Shown piece after piece: positions 34,877-45,204 of a stretch of 64,000 nucleotides of DNA (position 1 is its first letter; each line of letters begins with the position of its first letter). Below the pieces are notes generated by a model. It did no database searches. It saw nothing but the letters and a program-made list of their open reading frames with translations, and was not told the DNA's origin. The stretch comes from an uncultured Bacteroidota bacterium (lineage in GTDB: Bacteria > Bacteroidota > Bacteroidia > Bacteroidales > GWA2-32-17), in assembly GCA_903837285.1 (NCBI GenBank), contig CAILUD010000001.1, positions 32,478 to 96,477 on the forward strand, read 5' to 3'. The position numbers were made by a program, and so were the translations under genes.

Positions 34877-35141
34877 TGTTAAATGTAATTCAATACTAGT
34901 ATGCGTTTGGTTTTTAATTACATTTATTTTTCTAAAACATTAAAAAATATTTGTGTATGAACTTAAAGTACCGTATTTTTGCTTGTTAACCCAAATTGAT
35001 AATTTTATAAAAGATTGTAATTTAAAGATTTATCTTTTTTTTTACTCGATTTTTTTTATGAGTAAAATTACTTATTGTCTTTTAAAATATGAAAAATAAA
35101 CCAAACAAAATAAACGATAACAACTGCTTAACTAATCAAAT
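34877..35141 (+). other. Intergenic region and leader before giant gene 2
   Basis: No coding frame is seen. Beyond the terminator of giant gene 1, the region holds the promoter at 34950-34981 and a leader of about 150 nt. The leader contains a weak hairpin (TTTACTC at 35041-35047 with GAGTAAA at 35060-35066) of unknown meaning. Confidence 0.55.
34950..34981 (+). promoter_or_regulatory. Promoter of giant gene 2
   Basis: TTTG at 34950-34953, a 20-nt spacer, and TATTTTTG at 34974-34981. The -7 region CGTATTTTTGCTTG and the spacer length match those of the promoter at 23526-23557, so the two giant genes are likely read by the same sigma factor at similar strength, each from its own promoter. Confidence 0.65.
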
Positions 35142-38100
35142 ATGAAAAACAATTTACTTGTCTTAGTGTTGTTTGCTTTCTTGTTTTCTTTTAATAATAG
35201 CAAACTAAGTGCACAATGTACAAATAGTTCTTTTTATCCATCAACTGCATTTGCTGCACCTACTTCAGGTACTTATGAGATTTCAACTTGTAATTACCAA
35301 TCTGAATATAATCAGATGGATGGTGCTGTTGCCGGATCAAGTTATGTTTCAACTGCAAGTATAGCAGGTACTTTTATTACTGTTCGTGCGGGTTCTTATA
35401 ATGGAGCAGTTGCTGGAATGGGAACTACTCCGTTAACATGGACAGCAACAGCCGGTGGTACTTACTTTATTCATTATAATGTGAATGCTGCATGTGGTAC
35501 AGCAAGTAGCTGCATGACAACTACAATTACAAAAAGCGGTTCATCTGTTGTAGTTCCTACTGTTCAGGACTGTGATGGTGCAATTCCTTTATGTTTTGCT
35601 ACATATTCTAATTCGGTATCGTATTCAGGAACTGGCAATTACCCAACTGAAATCTCTACAACAGGAGGGTGTCCTGCTAATTGTCTTTTGTCTGGTGAAA
35701 AAAATGATGTTTGGTATACATTTACAGTTCAAAATTCAGGAACAGTTTCATTTTCGATCACCCCAAATTCATCAACAGATGATTATGACTGGGCAGTTTA
35801 TAATTTAACAAATGCAAACTGTGCTGATATATATTCAAATCCTAGTTTGCAGGTAAGTTGTAATTATTCTGCTGCTGATGGCACTACTGGTCCGAATGGT
35901 TTAGGTTCAAACTCTTGTGAGTCAGCAACAGGTGGCTTGAATAATGCGGCACTTAATGTTACTACTGGACAAACATATGTTGTTAATGTTAGTAATTTTA
36001 CTTCTTCTCAATGGGGGTATTCTATTAATTTCGGAGGTACTGCTCAAGTGGTTGATAATTCAGGTCCTTATTTGTATGCTGTAGCAGCTAGCCCTGTTTG
36101 CGGGCAAAATTCTGTTACTATTAGGTTTAGTGAAAATGTGAAATGTAATACAGTTCAAAGTACAGATTTTACTGTTTCCGGACCTGGTGGTCCTTATACT
36201 GTTAGTTCTGTTACTAGTCCAATTTGTACAGCAGGAGGAGTATATGATAGAGATTACACATTAACCGTTAGTCCTGCTTTTACTTCTGGAGGAACATATA
36301 CAATAAGTTTAGTAAATAATTCGGTATCTGATGTTTGTAATAATTCAACTGGTGGTCAGGTTTTAAATTTTTCAGTAACTGGTGTTAATTCTAATGCTTC
36401 AGTTGTAAGTAATGTGAATTGTTTTGGACAATCAAATGGAAGTGCAACGGGATCAGGTTCTGGTGGCACTGCACCTTACACTTATAGTTGGAGTAATGGC
36501 GCTACAACTGCAACAGCTTCGGGACTTGCTGTTGGAACTTATACTGTTACAGTTCGTGATGCAATTGGAGTTTGTAATGCGGTTTCTTCTGTTAATATTA
36601 CTCAACCTACAAATTTAACATCAACTGTTACTAAAGCTAATGTAAGTTGTAATGGGGGTAATAATGGAACTGCATCAGTATCTGCATTAGGTGGAACGCC
36701 TGGATATACATATAGTTGGTCTACTGGCTCAACAGCATCAAGTATAAGTGGATTAACTGCAGCAACATATACTGTCACTGTAACAGATTCACATGGTTGT
36801 ATTTCAGTAGGTTCTGCTACATTAACTCAACCAACTTTATTATTAACTGTGATCTCAACACAAATTAATGTTGGTTGTAGTGGCGGAAATAATGGTTCTG
36901 CAACAGTAACAGCATCAAATGGAACCCCAGGTTATACATATTCATGGTCGAATGGACAAACTGCTGCAACTGCAATTAATTTAGTTGCTGGCACATACAC
37001 TGTTACCGTTAGGGATGCCAATTTGTGTTCAAGTACTAAATCGGTAACAATTACACAACCTGTAGCTTTAACTTCATCTATTTCGGGATCTACTCAGGTA
37101 TTGTGTTTTGGTGGAAATAATGGAAGTGCAACTGTTACTCAATCTGGTGGAACTCCTGGATATACTTATACCTGGTCAAATACTCAAACAACAGTTACTG
37201 CAATAAATCTTGTAGCTGGAACATATACTGTTACGGTTAGAGATGCAAATACTTGTAGTTCTGTTGCATCCATCACAATAACTCAGCCAATAGCGGTTAG
37301 TGCAACTTTATCAAAAACAAATGTAAGCTGTAACGGAGGAAATAATGGAACAGCTACAGCAACTCCTTCAGGAGGAACACCGGGATATACTTATACTTGG
37401 TCGAATGGACAAACAACACAAACAGCTACCGGTTTATCTGCGATTGCATATTCAGTTACTGTTAAAGATGCAAATAATTGTAGTGTTGTTCAATCAATAA
37501 CAGTTACTCAGCCAACTATTTTATCATCATCAATATCTTCTTCTACAAATATTGCTTGTAATGGTGGTAATAACGGAACAGCAACAGCTGCCGGTTCTGG
37601 AGGAACACCATCTTATACTTATACTTGGTCAAATGGTCAAACCGTAGCAACAGCTTCAAGTTTATCAGTTGGAACATATACTGTAACAGTTAGAGATGCT
37701 AATAATTGTAGTTCAATTTCATCTGTAACTATTTCTCAGCCAACATCTATAACAGCATCAACTTCTTCTGTTTCTGTTTTATGTAATGGGGGAAGTACTG
37801 GAACAGCAACAGCTAATCCAAGTGGTGGTACTCCAGGATATACATATCTTTGGTCAAATGCCCAAACGGGAGCTACTGCAACTGGATTAATTTCGGGTAC
37901 TTATTCAGTTACTGTTAAAGATGTTAATTTGTGTAGTACTACGGCTTCAGTAACTGTTAATCAACCAACTGCTTTATCAACAAGTATCTCTTCGTCCACA
38001 AATGTAAGTTGTAATGGAGGTAACAATGGTTCTGCTACCGTTGCTTCTTCTGGAGGTACACCTTCGTATACTTATTTATGGTCAAATGCTCAAACTGGTG

Positions 38101-41100
38101 CAACTGCAACAGGACTCATAGCTGGAACCTATTCAGTAACAGTTCGTGATGCAAATAATTGTTCAAGTATTAGGTCTGTTACAATTACTCAACCTTTAGT
38201 ATTAGCAGCTACTGCATCTGCAACAAATACAAGTTGCAATAGTGGTTCAAATGGTACTGCAACTGCAACTCCATCAGGCGGAACTTCTCCTTTTACATAC
38301 AATTGGTTTCCTTCAGGCCAGACAACACAAACAGCAACAAATCTTTCTGCAGGAACTTATAATGTTACAGTTACTGATAATAGAGGTTGTACAATTGTAA
38401 GATCAGCAACTGTTAGTCAACCTGGTGCTATTGCACTTACTCCTTCTTTTACTAATGCTACTTGTGGAAATTCAAATGGTTCAGCTTCTGTTTCAGCTTT
38501 GGGTGGAACTCCTGGATATACTTATTTATGGTCGAATGGTGGAACAACAAGCACTATTTCTGCAATAATTGCAGGGTCATATACTGTAACTGTAAGAGAT
38601 GTAAATAATTGTTCGAGCACTTCAACTGTTGCGGTTAATAATACTGGTGCTCCAACTGTTACACCTACTTCTTCAGTTAATGTAAATTGTTTTGGTGGAG
38701 CAACAGGTAGTGCTTCTATATCCGCTTCGGGAGGAACTCCTGGCTATACTTATTTATGGTCAAATGGAGCAACCGGAACTAGTATTACAAATGTAGTTGC
38801 AAATAATTATAGTGTAACAGTTACAGATGCATTGGGTTGTAAAGCTTCAACATCAATTAATATAACTCAACCAACTGTTTTGGTTGCTTCTGTTACCGGA
38901 AACACAAGTCCGCTTTGCTTTGGAGCAAATAATGGAAATGCTACAGTTAGTGCTTCAGGTGGATCTCCAGCTTATACCTATTTATGGTCAAATGGTGCTT
39001 CAACTGCTAGTGCATCAAGTTTAACAGTAGGAACATATACTGTTACTGTAACTGATTCACATACTTGTACTAAATCAACTAGTGTTACTGTAACACAACC
39101 TACAGTTGTTTCTGGTACCATTTCTTCTTCAACTGCTGTAAGTTGTAATGGTGGGTCAAATGGTTCTGCTACTGTAAGTCCTGCTGGTGGAACTCCTTCT
39201 TATACCTATTTATGGTCACAGGGAACAACAACCGCAGCTGTAACTAATTTAATTGCTGGAACTTATTCAGTAACTATCAGAGATGTTAATAATTGTTCAT
39301 CTACTGCTTCTTTAACTATAACTCAGCCTTCTGCATTAAGCTCATCTATAGCTAATACAATTGTAAGTTGTAATGGTGGCTCAAATGGAACTGCAACGAT
39401 AACTGTTTTAGGTGGAAGTCCAGCATATACTTATCTCTGGTCAAATAGTCAAACCACAGCAATAGCTAATGGATTATCTTCAGGTACTTATACTGTAACT
39501 ACTACTGATTCTCATAGTTGTACTCATACAAATAGTGTAACTATTTCTCAACCATTAGCCTTATCGTCATCAATTTCTGGATCTACAAATGTATTATGCA
39601 ATGGAGGTTCTACTGGTACTGCAACTGTAACACAATCTGGTGGTACACCTACTTTTACTTATTTATGGTCCAATGGTCAAACAACTACAACTGCAACTGG
39701 TTTAAGTGTAGGAACATATACTGTTACTGTTAGAGATGCAAATAATTGTACTTCAGTTTCTTCATCTATAATCTCTCAACCAACGGCATTAGTGGCTTCA
39801 ATTTCAACTTCAACAAATGTTTCGTGTAATGGAGGAAATAATGGATCAGCAATAGCATCACCTTCAGGTGGAACCCCATCTTATACCTATTTATGGTCAA
39901 ATGCACAAACTACTTCTACTTCTACTTCTTTAACCGCCGGAACTTACACTGTGACTATTAGAGATGTAAATAATTGTACATCTACAACATCTATTGTAAT
40001 TACTCAGCCAGCTGTTTTAACATCTTCAATATCAGCATCAACTCAGGTTTCTTGTAATGGTGGTAATAATGGATCAGCAACCGTAGCTCAAGTTGGAGGT
40101 ACTGCTTCATATACTTATACATGGTCAAATGGTCAGGCAAATGCGACAGCATCAAATTTAGTTGCTGGAACATATACAGTTACTGTTAAAGATGCAAATA
40201 ATTGTACTTCTTCATCAGTTGTTACAATTACACAACCAACACAATTAACTTCAACTATTTCAGCATCTACAAATGTAAGTTGTAATAGTGGAAGCAATGG
40301 TACGGCAACTGTTTTACCTGCTGGAGGTTCACCTTCGTATTTGTATTTATGGTCAAATAGTCAAACCACTGCTACTGCTACAGGATTAAGTTCTGGTAGT
40401 TATTCTGTAACAGTTACAGATAATAAAGGATGTACAACAACATCAACTGTTACTATAAATCAGCCTACTGCATTAACATCTTCAATTTCTGCTTCTTCAC
40501 AAGTTTTATGTTTTAGTGGATCAAGTGGAACTGCAACAGTAACTCAATCTGGTGGAACACCATCATATACTTACTTATGGTCAAATAGTCAAACAACTGG
40601 AACCGCTACAGGTTTAGCAATTGGAACATATACAGTTACCGTTCGAGATGTAAATAATTGTACTTCAACTTCATCTGTTACAATTACACAACCAACATTG
40701 TTAAGTTCAGTTATTTCTTCTTCAAGTAATGTTGCTTGTAATGGCGGAAATAATGGTTCTGCAACTGTCTTGCCTTCAGGAGGAACACCATCTTATACCT
40801 ATTTTTGGTCAACAGGACAAGCAGTAGCAACAACAACAGGGTTAACTGCTGGTATTTATACTGTTACAGTTACAGATGCTAACAACTGTACAACAACAAA
40901 AACAGTAACAATTACACAGCCAGCATTATTAACTAATACGAATACAGTTGTTAATACAACATGTAATGGAGGAAGTAATGGTTCGATAACAGCAAATCCT
41001 TCCGGAGGATCTATTCCTTATACTTTTTCATGGTTCCCAAGTGGACAAACAACACAAATAGCTACGGGTCTTGCTGCTGGTAATTATCAGGTTACAGTAT

Positions 41101-44100
41101 CGGATAGTCATAGTTGTTCTGAAGTTAATTCAGTAACTGTTAGTCAGCCTGCTGCAATTTCTTTGTCATCAACTTTTACAAATGCAACATGTGGAAATTC
41201 AAATGGATCAGCTTCTGTTTCAGCAAGTGGAGGAACCCCTGGTTATACTTATTTATGGTCAAACGGAGGAACAAACAGTTCGATTTCGGCTATAGTAGCT
41301 GGATCTTATACTGTTACTGTTAAAGATGTAAATAACTGTTCAAGTACAACATCTGTTTCTGTTAATAATACAGGTGCTCCAAGTGTTTCATTAGTATCTT
41401 CAAATAATGTGTCTTGTAATGGTGGTGCAAATGGAAGTGCGGTTGTTACTGTTACAGGTGGTACATTACCCTATGCAAGTTATTTATGGTCAAATGGTGC
41501 AACAGATACTTTAATAAATAATGTTGCTGCAAATAATTATAGTATTACAATTACTGATGCTTTGGGTTGTCAAGCAACATTAAGCATTAATATAATACAA
41601 CCAACAGTTCTTATTGCTTCTATCATAGGAACCACTTTACCTACATGTTATGGTTTAGCTAATGGAACTGCATCAGTAAATGCAAATGGTGGATCGCCTA
41701 ATTATTTTTATTCGTGGTCAAACGGTGCAAATTCTTCAACTGCGATTAATTTAATTGCAGGTACTTATTCTGTAACTGTTACAGATTTAAAAGGATGTAC
41801 ATCTGTTGCAACTGCTAACGTTTCCCAACCTTCGCAAGTTTCAGGAATAATATCCTCATATACAAATACAACCTGTAATGGTGGTTCAGATGGTTCTGCT
41901 ACAGTTGCACCTTCAGGTGGTACACCTGGATATACTTATTTGTGGTCTGATGGAAGTTCAACAGCAACTGCAACAAATCTTTCTGCAGGAAATTATGTTG
42001 TAACTATTACCGATTCTAACAGTTGTACTGCTATTGCAAATACAACAATTAACCAACCTGCAAATTTGCAGGTAAATATTCCAACAATTTCACCAGTAAA
42101 CTGTTTTGGTGGTTCAGATGGTTTGGCAAATGCTTCAACATCTGGAGGAACCGGACCATATACTTATATATGGTCTAATGGTGTGTTAATTTCAAGTAAT
42201 TCTGGATTAATTGCTGGATCTTATCAAGTAACAGCTACAGATTCTCATGGTTGTACTGGTACAAATTCAGTAATAATTACTGAGCCTTCTCAATTAGTTG
42301 CATCTGCAAATACAATTTCAACTGTAAGTTGTTTTGGAGGTAGTAATGGATCAGCTTCAGCTTCAGCTGTTGGTGGTTCGCCTACTTATTCTTATCATTG
42401 GTTTAATGGAAGTTCAAATGCAAATACTGGCGGATTAAGTGCAGGTGCTCATTCTGTAACAATTACAGATATTAATTTCTGTACATCTATAGCTACAGTA
42501 ACAATCACAGAACCTGCTTTATTAGTTGCAACTTTTATTTCTGATTCTGCTCTTTGTAACAATACAGCAACAGGTCAAATTGATTTAACTGCAGCAGGTG
42601 GAACAAGTCCTTATACTTATCATTGGAATGATAATAGTGTAAATGAAGATTTGTCAAATATTATTGCTGGTAATTATTTGGTTACTGTTACAGATGCAAA
42701 CTTCTGTTCAACTACTCAAACTATTTCTGTTTATCAACCAACTATTGTTACTGCAACATTTGTTCCAGTTAGTTCACATTGTAATTTAAATGATGGAAGT
42801 TTAACAGTAAGCCCGGTTGGGGGTACTCCTAATTATTCTTACCTATGGGATGCAAGTGCAGCAGGTCAGACAACCTCTTTAGCTACAAATCTTTTATCTG
42901 GCACCTATAATGTTACAGTTACTGATTCACATTCATGCTCATATGTGTTTTCTGGTTCTGTTTCAGATTTAAATGCAGCAACTCTTACTTTTGATATTGT
43001 TACACCAAATCCTTGTTATGGGGATTCTTTAGGTTATGTACATTCTGTTATAACAAGTGGTGGTACTCCTCCTTTTAATTATCTTTGGTCAAATGGAGCT
43101 GTTGCTGATACTTTATTTAATGTAGGCTCTGGCAATTATACTCTTACTTTAACTGATGTTACTGGATGTATAACTATTGAATCTGTAGATGTATTACAAC
43201 CAGGATTACTACAAGCGAATATTGATTCTCTACATCCTGTTTCATGTTATAATGGTAATGATGGAAGTATGATAGTGAGTATGATTGGAGGAACTTCAGG
43301 ATTTACTTATATATGGCAAGATGGAGTAGGTAATACAATAAGTAATAATAATACTATAGTTAATCAATCTGCTGGAGTTTATTATATAACTGTAACTGAT
43401 AGTCATAATTGTATATTTAACTCAAGCTATTCTTTACCTCAGGCTACTGAGCTTATTTCAACTATTGCTGCGCCTATAATGCCTAATTGTAGTAATAGTA
43501 ATGATGGACAAGCAATTTCAGTTGCAACTGGAGGCACAGCACCTTATTCGTTCTTATGGAATGATCTTTTAAATACTGCTAATGATACAATTCTTACATT
43601 AGGTGGTACAAATGATTATTTTGTTACTGTAACTGATTTTAATGGTTGTACTACAATTGATTCAGTTCATATAGACGCTCCATTAGCAATACAAATAACA
43701 GGAAATTCATTTCAATCAACTTGTATTGGAAGTGATGGCTGGGCATATGTTGAAGTAACCGGTGGCACACCGATTTATAATTTCTTATGGTCTAATAGCT
43801 CAGTAAATGATACTGTAACAAATTTAGCTGCAGGAAATTATACTGTTACAGTTTATGATTCACATGCTTGTACTTCAACATATACTGCTACAATTAATAG
43901 TATAAATGCAGGACAGGTTCAGATTGATAATGTTGTCGATGTAAATTGTTATGGCGATTCAACCGGATCTATTTTAGTTTCACTTTCTGGTGGTACTGCT
44001 CCTTTTATTTATAATTGGAATAATGGTGCAAATACTGATTCTCTAATTAATCTTTCTTCAGGAGTATATTCAGTAACAATAACAGATGGAAATGGTTGTG

Positions 44101-45092
44101 TTAGTGATACAGCAATAACTATTAATGCTCCAATAGTAGGGCTGACTTCAAATTTTACTGTTGCAGGAATTACCTGTAATGGAAGTAGTAATGGTATACT
44201 TTCAACAAATGTTTCCGGAGGTACTTCTCCTTATTCATATTTATGGAATACAACTCCTGCATTAACAACTCCAAGTATTACTGGTCTTTTTGCCGGTTCG
44301 TATAGTGTTAGCGTTACAGATGCAAAAGGTTGTTCTCTTGTTGAGATTGGTACAATAGCAGAACCTAGTTTATTAGTAGCAACAACTTCATCTATTAATC
44401 CTTCATGCGGAAATGGTTCAGATGGTTCGTCTTTGGTTACAGCTATGGGCGGAACAATTCCTTATACTTATGTATGGTCAAATAATGATCAGGATTCTTT
44501 AGCAAATGGTTTGATAACAGGTAATTATATTGTTACTGTGTATGATGCGCATCTTTGTACAACAACTGCTACATCTCAAATATTTAGTCCGCCGTCAATG
44601 GTGCTAGATACTTCATCAGGTGTTAATAGTATTACAAATATGGGTTTTGTGAATATTTCAGTAACGGGTGGAGGTTTGCCAATTACTTATGTTTGGTCAA
44701 ATGGTGCTACAACTGCAAATATTATTGATTTGCCTGCAGGAGAATATATTGTGACAATTACAGATGCTAATTTATGCTCTGTGGTAGAAACCTTTACAAT
44801 AGATATTCAATTATTAATTCCTTCAGTAATAACTCCAAATGCAGATGGAATAAATGATGATTTGGAAATTGTTGGAATTGCCGGATATCAAGATGTAACC
44901 ATTGAAGTATATAATCGTTGGGGAGATATCATTTATACATTTACTGGAACAGGAATGGAATATACAGATCCATCAAAACGTTGGAATGGAATTTATAATG
45001 GATCAGATTTACCAATGGGTGGGTATGTTTATATAGTAAAGATTGGTAAAGATAAAGATCCAATTACTGGAGTGGTTTCAATTATTAGATAA
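35142..45092 (+). CDS. Giant repeat surface protein 2 (about 36 SprB repeats, CHU_C)
   Basis: 3316 aa. Signal peptide MKNNLLVLVLFAFLFSFNNS, cleavage near LSAQ. Residues about 140-305 form a domain common at the front of Bacteroidota gliding-type proteins (CDGAIPLCFATYS...NDVWYTFTVQNSGTVSFSI...DYDWAVYN). An SbsA-like Ig domain follows (about 310-415, VTIRFSENVKCNTVQSTDF). From residue about 420 to 3225 there are some 36 SprB repeats (V[SL]CNGG[NS]NG[ST]AT...SGGTPGYTYLWSN...TVRDANNCSS). Then comes one degenerate unit and a CHU_C domain (PSVITPNADGINDDLEIVG...GVVSIIR). SprB repeats are known from the Flavobacterium gliding adhesin SprB; whether this organism glides cannot be told. The last 1605 nt are a paralogue of the same region of giant gene 1. 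It is likely a long surface adhesin. Confidence 0.93.
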   Translation: MKNNLLVLVLFAFLFSFNNSKLSAQCTNSSFYPSTAFAAPTSGTYEISTCNYQSEYNQMDGAVAGSSYVSTASIAGTFITVRAGSYNGAVAGMGTTPLTWTATAGGTYFIHYNVNAACGTASSCMTTTITKSGSSVVVPTVQDCDGAIPLCFATYSNSVSYSGTGNYPTEISTTGGCPANCLLSGEKNDVWYTFTVQNSGTVSFSITPNSSTDDYDWAVYNLTNANCADIYSNPSLQVSCNYSAADGTTGPNGLGSNSCESATGGLNNAALNVTTGQTYVVNVSNFTSSQWGYSINFGGTAQVVDNSGPYLYAVAASPVCGQNSVTIRFSENVKCNTVQSTDFTVSGPGGPYTVSSVTSPICTAGGVYDRDYTLTVSPAFTSGGTYTISLVNNSVSDVCNNSTGGQVLNFSVTGVNSNASVVSNVNCFGQSNGSATGSGSGGTAPYTYSWSNGATTATASGLAVGTYTVTVRDAIGVCNAVSSVNITQPTNLTSTVTKANVSCNGGNNGTASVSALGGTPGYTYSWSTGSTASSISGLTAATYTVTVTDSHGCISVGSATLTQPTLLLTVISTQINVGCSGGNNGSATVTASNGTPGYTYSWSNGQTAATAINLVAGTYTVTVRDANLCSSTKSVTITQPVALTSSISGSTQVLCFGGNNGSATVTQSGGTPGYTYTWSNTQTTVTAINLVAGTYTVTVRDANTCSSVASITITQPIAVSATLSKTNVSCNGGNNGTATATPSGGTPGYTYTWSNGQTTQTATGLSAIAYSVTVKDANNCSVVQSITVTQPTILSSSISSSTNIACNGGNNGTATAAGSGGTPSYTYTWSNGQTVATASSLSVGTYTVTVRDANNCSSISSVTISQPTSITASTSSVSVLCNGGSTGTATANPSGGTPGYTYLWSNAQTGATATGLISGTYSVTVKDVNLCSTTASVTVNQPTALSTSISSSTNVSCNGGNNGSATVASSGGTPSYTYLWSNAQTGATATGLIAGTYSVTVRDANNCSSIRSVTITQPLVLAATASATNTSCNSGSNGTATATPSGGTSPFTYNWFPSGQTTQTATNLSAGTYNVTVTDNRGCTIVRSATVSQPGAIALTPSFTNATCGNSNGSASVSALGGTPGYTYLWSNGGTTSTISAIIAGSYTVTVRDVNNCSSTSTVAVNNTGAPTVTPTSSVNVNCFGGATGSASISASGGTPGYTYLWSNGATGTSITNVVANNYSVTVTDALGCKASTSINITQPTVLVASVTGNTSPLCFGANNGNATVSASGGSPAYTYLWSNGASTASASSLTVGTYTVTVTDSHTCTKSTSVTVTQPTVVSGTISSSTAVSCNGGSNGSATVSPAGGTPSYTYLWSQGTTTAAVTNLIAGTYSVTIRDVNNCSSTASLTITQPSALSSSIANTIVSCNGGSNGTATITVLGGSPAYTYLWSNSQTTAIANGLSSGTYTVTTTDSHSCTHTNSVTISQPLALSSSISGSTNVLCNGGSTGTATVTQSGGTPTFTYLWSNGQTTTTATGLSVGTYTVTVRDANNCTSVSSSIISQPTALVASISTSTNVSCNGGNNGSAIASPSGGTPSYTYLWSNAQTTSTSTSLTAGTYTVTIRDVNNCTSTTSIVITQPAVLTSSISASTQVSCNGGNNGSATVAQVGGTASYTYTWSNGQANATASNLVAGTYTVTVKDANNCTSSSVVTITQPTQLTSTISASTNVSCNSGSNGTATVLPAGGSPSYLYLWSNSQTTATATGLSSGSYSVTVTDNKGCTTTSTVTINQPTALTSSISASSQVLCFSGSSGTATVTQSGGTPSYTYLWSNSQTTGTATGLAIGTYTVTVRDVNNCTSTSSVTITQPTLLSSVISSSSNVACNGGNNGSATVLPSGGTPSYTYFWSTGQAVATTTGLTAGIYTVTVTDANNCTTTKTVTITQPALLTNTNTVVNTTCNGGSNGSITANPSGGSIPYTFSWFPSGQTTQIATGLAAGNYQVTVSDSHSCSEVNSVTVSQPAAISLSSTFTNATCGNSNGSASVSASGGTPGYTYLWSNGGTNSSISAIVAGSYTVTVKDVNNCSSTTSVSVNNTGAPSVSLVSSNNVSCNGGANGSAVVTVTGGTLPYASYLWSNGATDTLINNVAANNYSITITDALGCQATLSINIIQPTVLIASIIGTTLPTCYGLANGTASVNANGGSPNYFYSWSNGANSSTAINLIAGTYSVTVTDLKGCTSVATANVSQPSQVSGIISSYTNTTCNGGSDGSATVAPSGGTPGYTYLWSDGSSTATATNLSAGNYVVTITDSNSCTAIANTTINQPANLQVNIPTISPVNCFGGSDGLANASTSGGTGPYTYIWSNGVLISSNSGLIAGSYQVTATDSHGCTGTNSVIITEPSQLVASANTISTVSCFGGSNGSASASAVGGSPTYSYHWFNGSSNANTGGLSAGAHSVTITDINFCTSIATVTITEPALLVATFISDSALCNNTATGQIDLTAAGGTSPYTYHWNDNSVNEDLSNIIAGNYLVTVTDANFCSTTQTISVYQPTIVTATFVPVSSHCNLNDGSLTVSPVGGTPNYSYLWDASAAGQTTSLATNLLSGTYNVTVTDSHSCSYVFSGSVSDLNAATLTFDIVTPNPCYGDSLGYVHSVITSGGTPPFNYLWSNGAVADTLFNVGSGNYTLTLTDVTGCITIESVDVLQPGLLQANIDSLHPVSCYNGNDGSMIVSMIGGTSGFTYIWQDGVGNTISNNNTIVNQSAGVYYITVTDSHNCIFNSSYSLPQATELISTIAAPIMPNCSNSNDGQAISVATGGTAPYSFLWNDLLNTANDTILTLGGTNDYFVTVTDFNGCTTIDSVHIDAPLAIQITGNSFQSTCIGSDGWAYVEVTGGTPIYNFLWSNSSVNDTVTNLAAGNYTVTVYDSHACTSTYTATINSINAGQVQIDNVVDVNCYGDSTGSILVSLSGGTAPFIYNWNNGANTDSLINLSSGVYSVTITDGNGCVSDTAITINAPIVGLTSNFTVAGITCNGSSNGILSTNVSGGTSPYSYLWNTTPALTTPSITGLFAGSYSVSVTDAKGCSLVEIGTIAEPSLLVATTSSINPSCGNGSDGSSLVTAMGGTIPYTYVWSNNDQDSLANGLITGNYIVTVYDAHLCTTTATSQIFSPPSMVLDTSSGVNSITNMGFVNISVTGGGLPITYVWSNGATTANIIDLPAGEYIVTITDANLCSVVETFTIDIQLLIPSVITPNADGINDDLEIVGIAGYQDVTIEVYNRWGDIIYTFTGTGMEYTDPSKRWNGIYNGSDLPMGGYVYIVKIGKDKDPITGVVSIIR
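36400..44815 (+). repeat. SprB repeat array of giant protein 2, with a 12-unit super-repeat
   Basis: About 36 Cys-containing units plus one degenerate unit, counted by the C-[NFYSG]-x-G...GG core. Units 9-12 and 21-24 correspond one to one. Cys codons at 38235, 38463 and 38688 recur at 40962, 41190 and 41415, each exactly 2727 nt later. The next pair (38916 and 41646) is 2730 nt apart because of one added codon. Confidence 0.85.
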
Positions 45093-45114
45093 ATATATTT
45101 TTTACGTTTAATTT

Positions 45115-45150
45115 AGCAGTCAGGTCTATCGATCTGACTGCTTTTTTTTG
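45115..45150 (+). terminator. Terminator of giant gene 2
   Basis: AGCAGTCAGGTC (45115-45126) pairs with GATCTGACTGCT (45131-45142), including one G-U pair, with a 4-nt loop and an eight-T run. It lies 22 nt after the stop codon. Confidence 0.9.
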
Positions 45151-45189
45151 ATTTCTTTTAAATGATAATGGGAATATAAAAAATGAATT

Positions 45190-45197
45190 TACCTTTG
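45190..45197 (+). promoter_or_regulatory. -7 element of the TPP-riboswitch transcript
   Basis: TACCTTTG fits TAnnTTTG exactly. It would start transcription near 45203, just at the 5' side of the riboswitch. No good -33 TTTG is seen at 20 nt upstream. Confidence 0.55.
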
Positions 45198-45204
45198 TAC
45201 CGTT

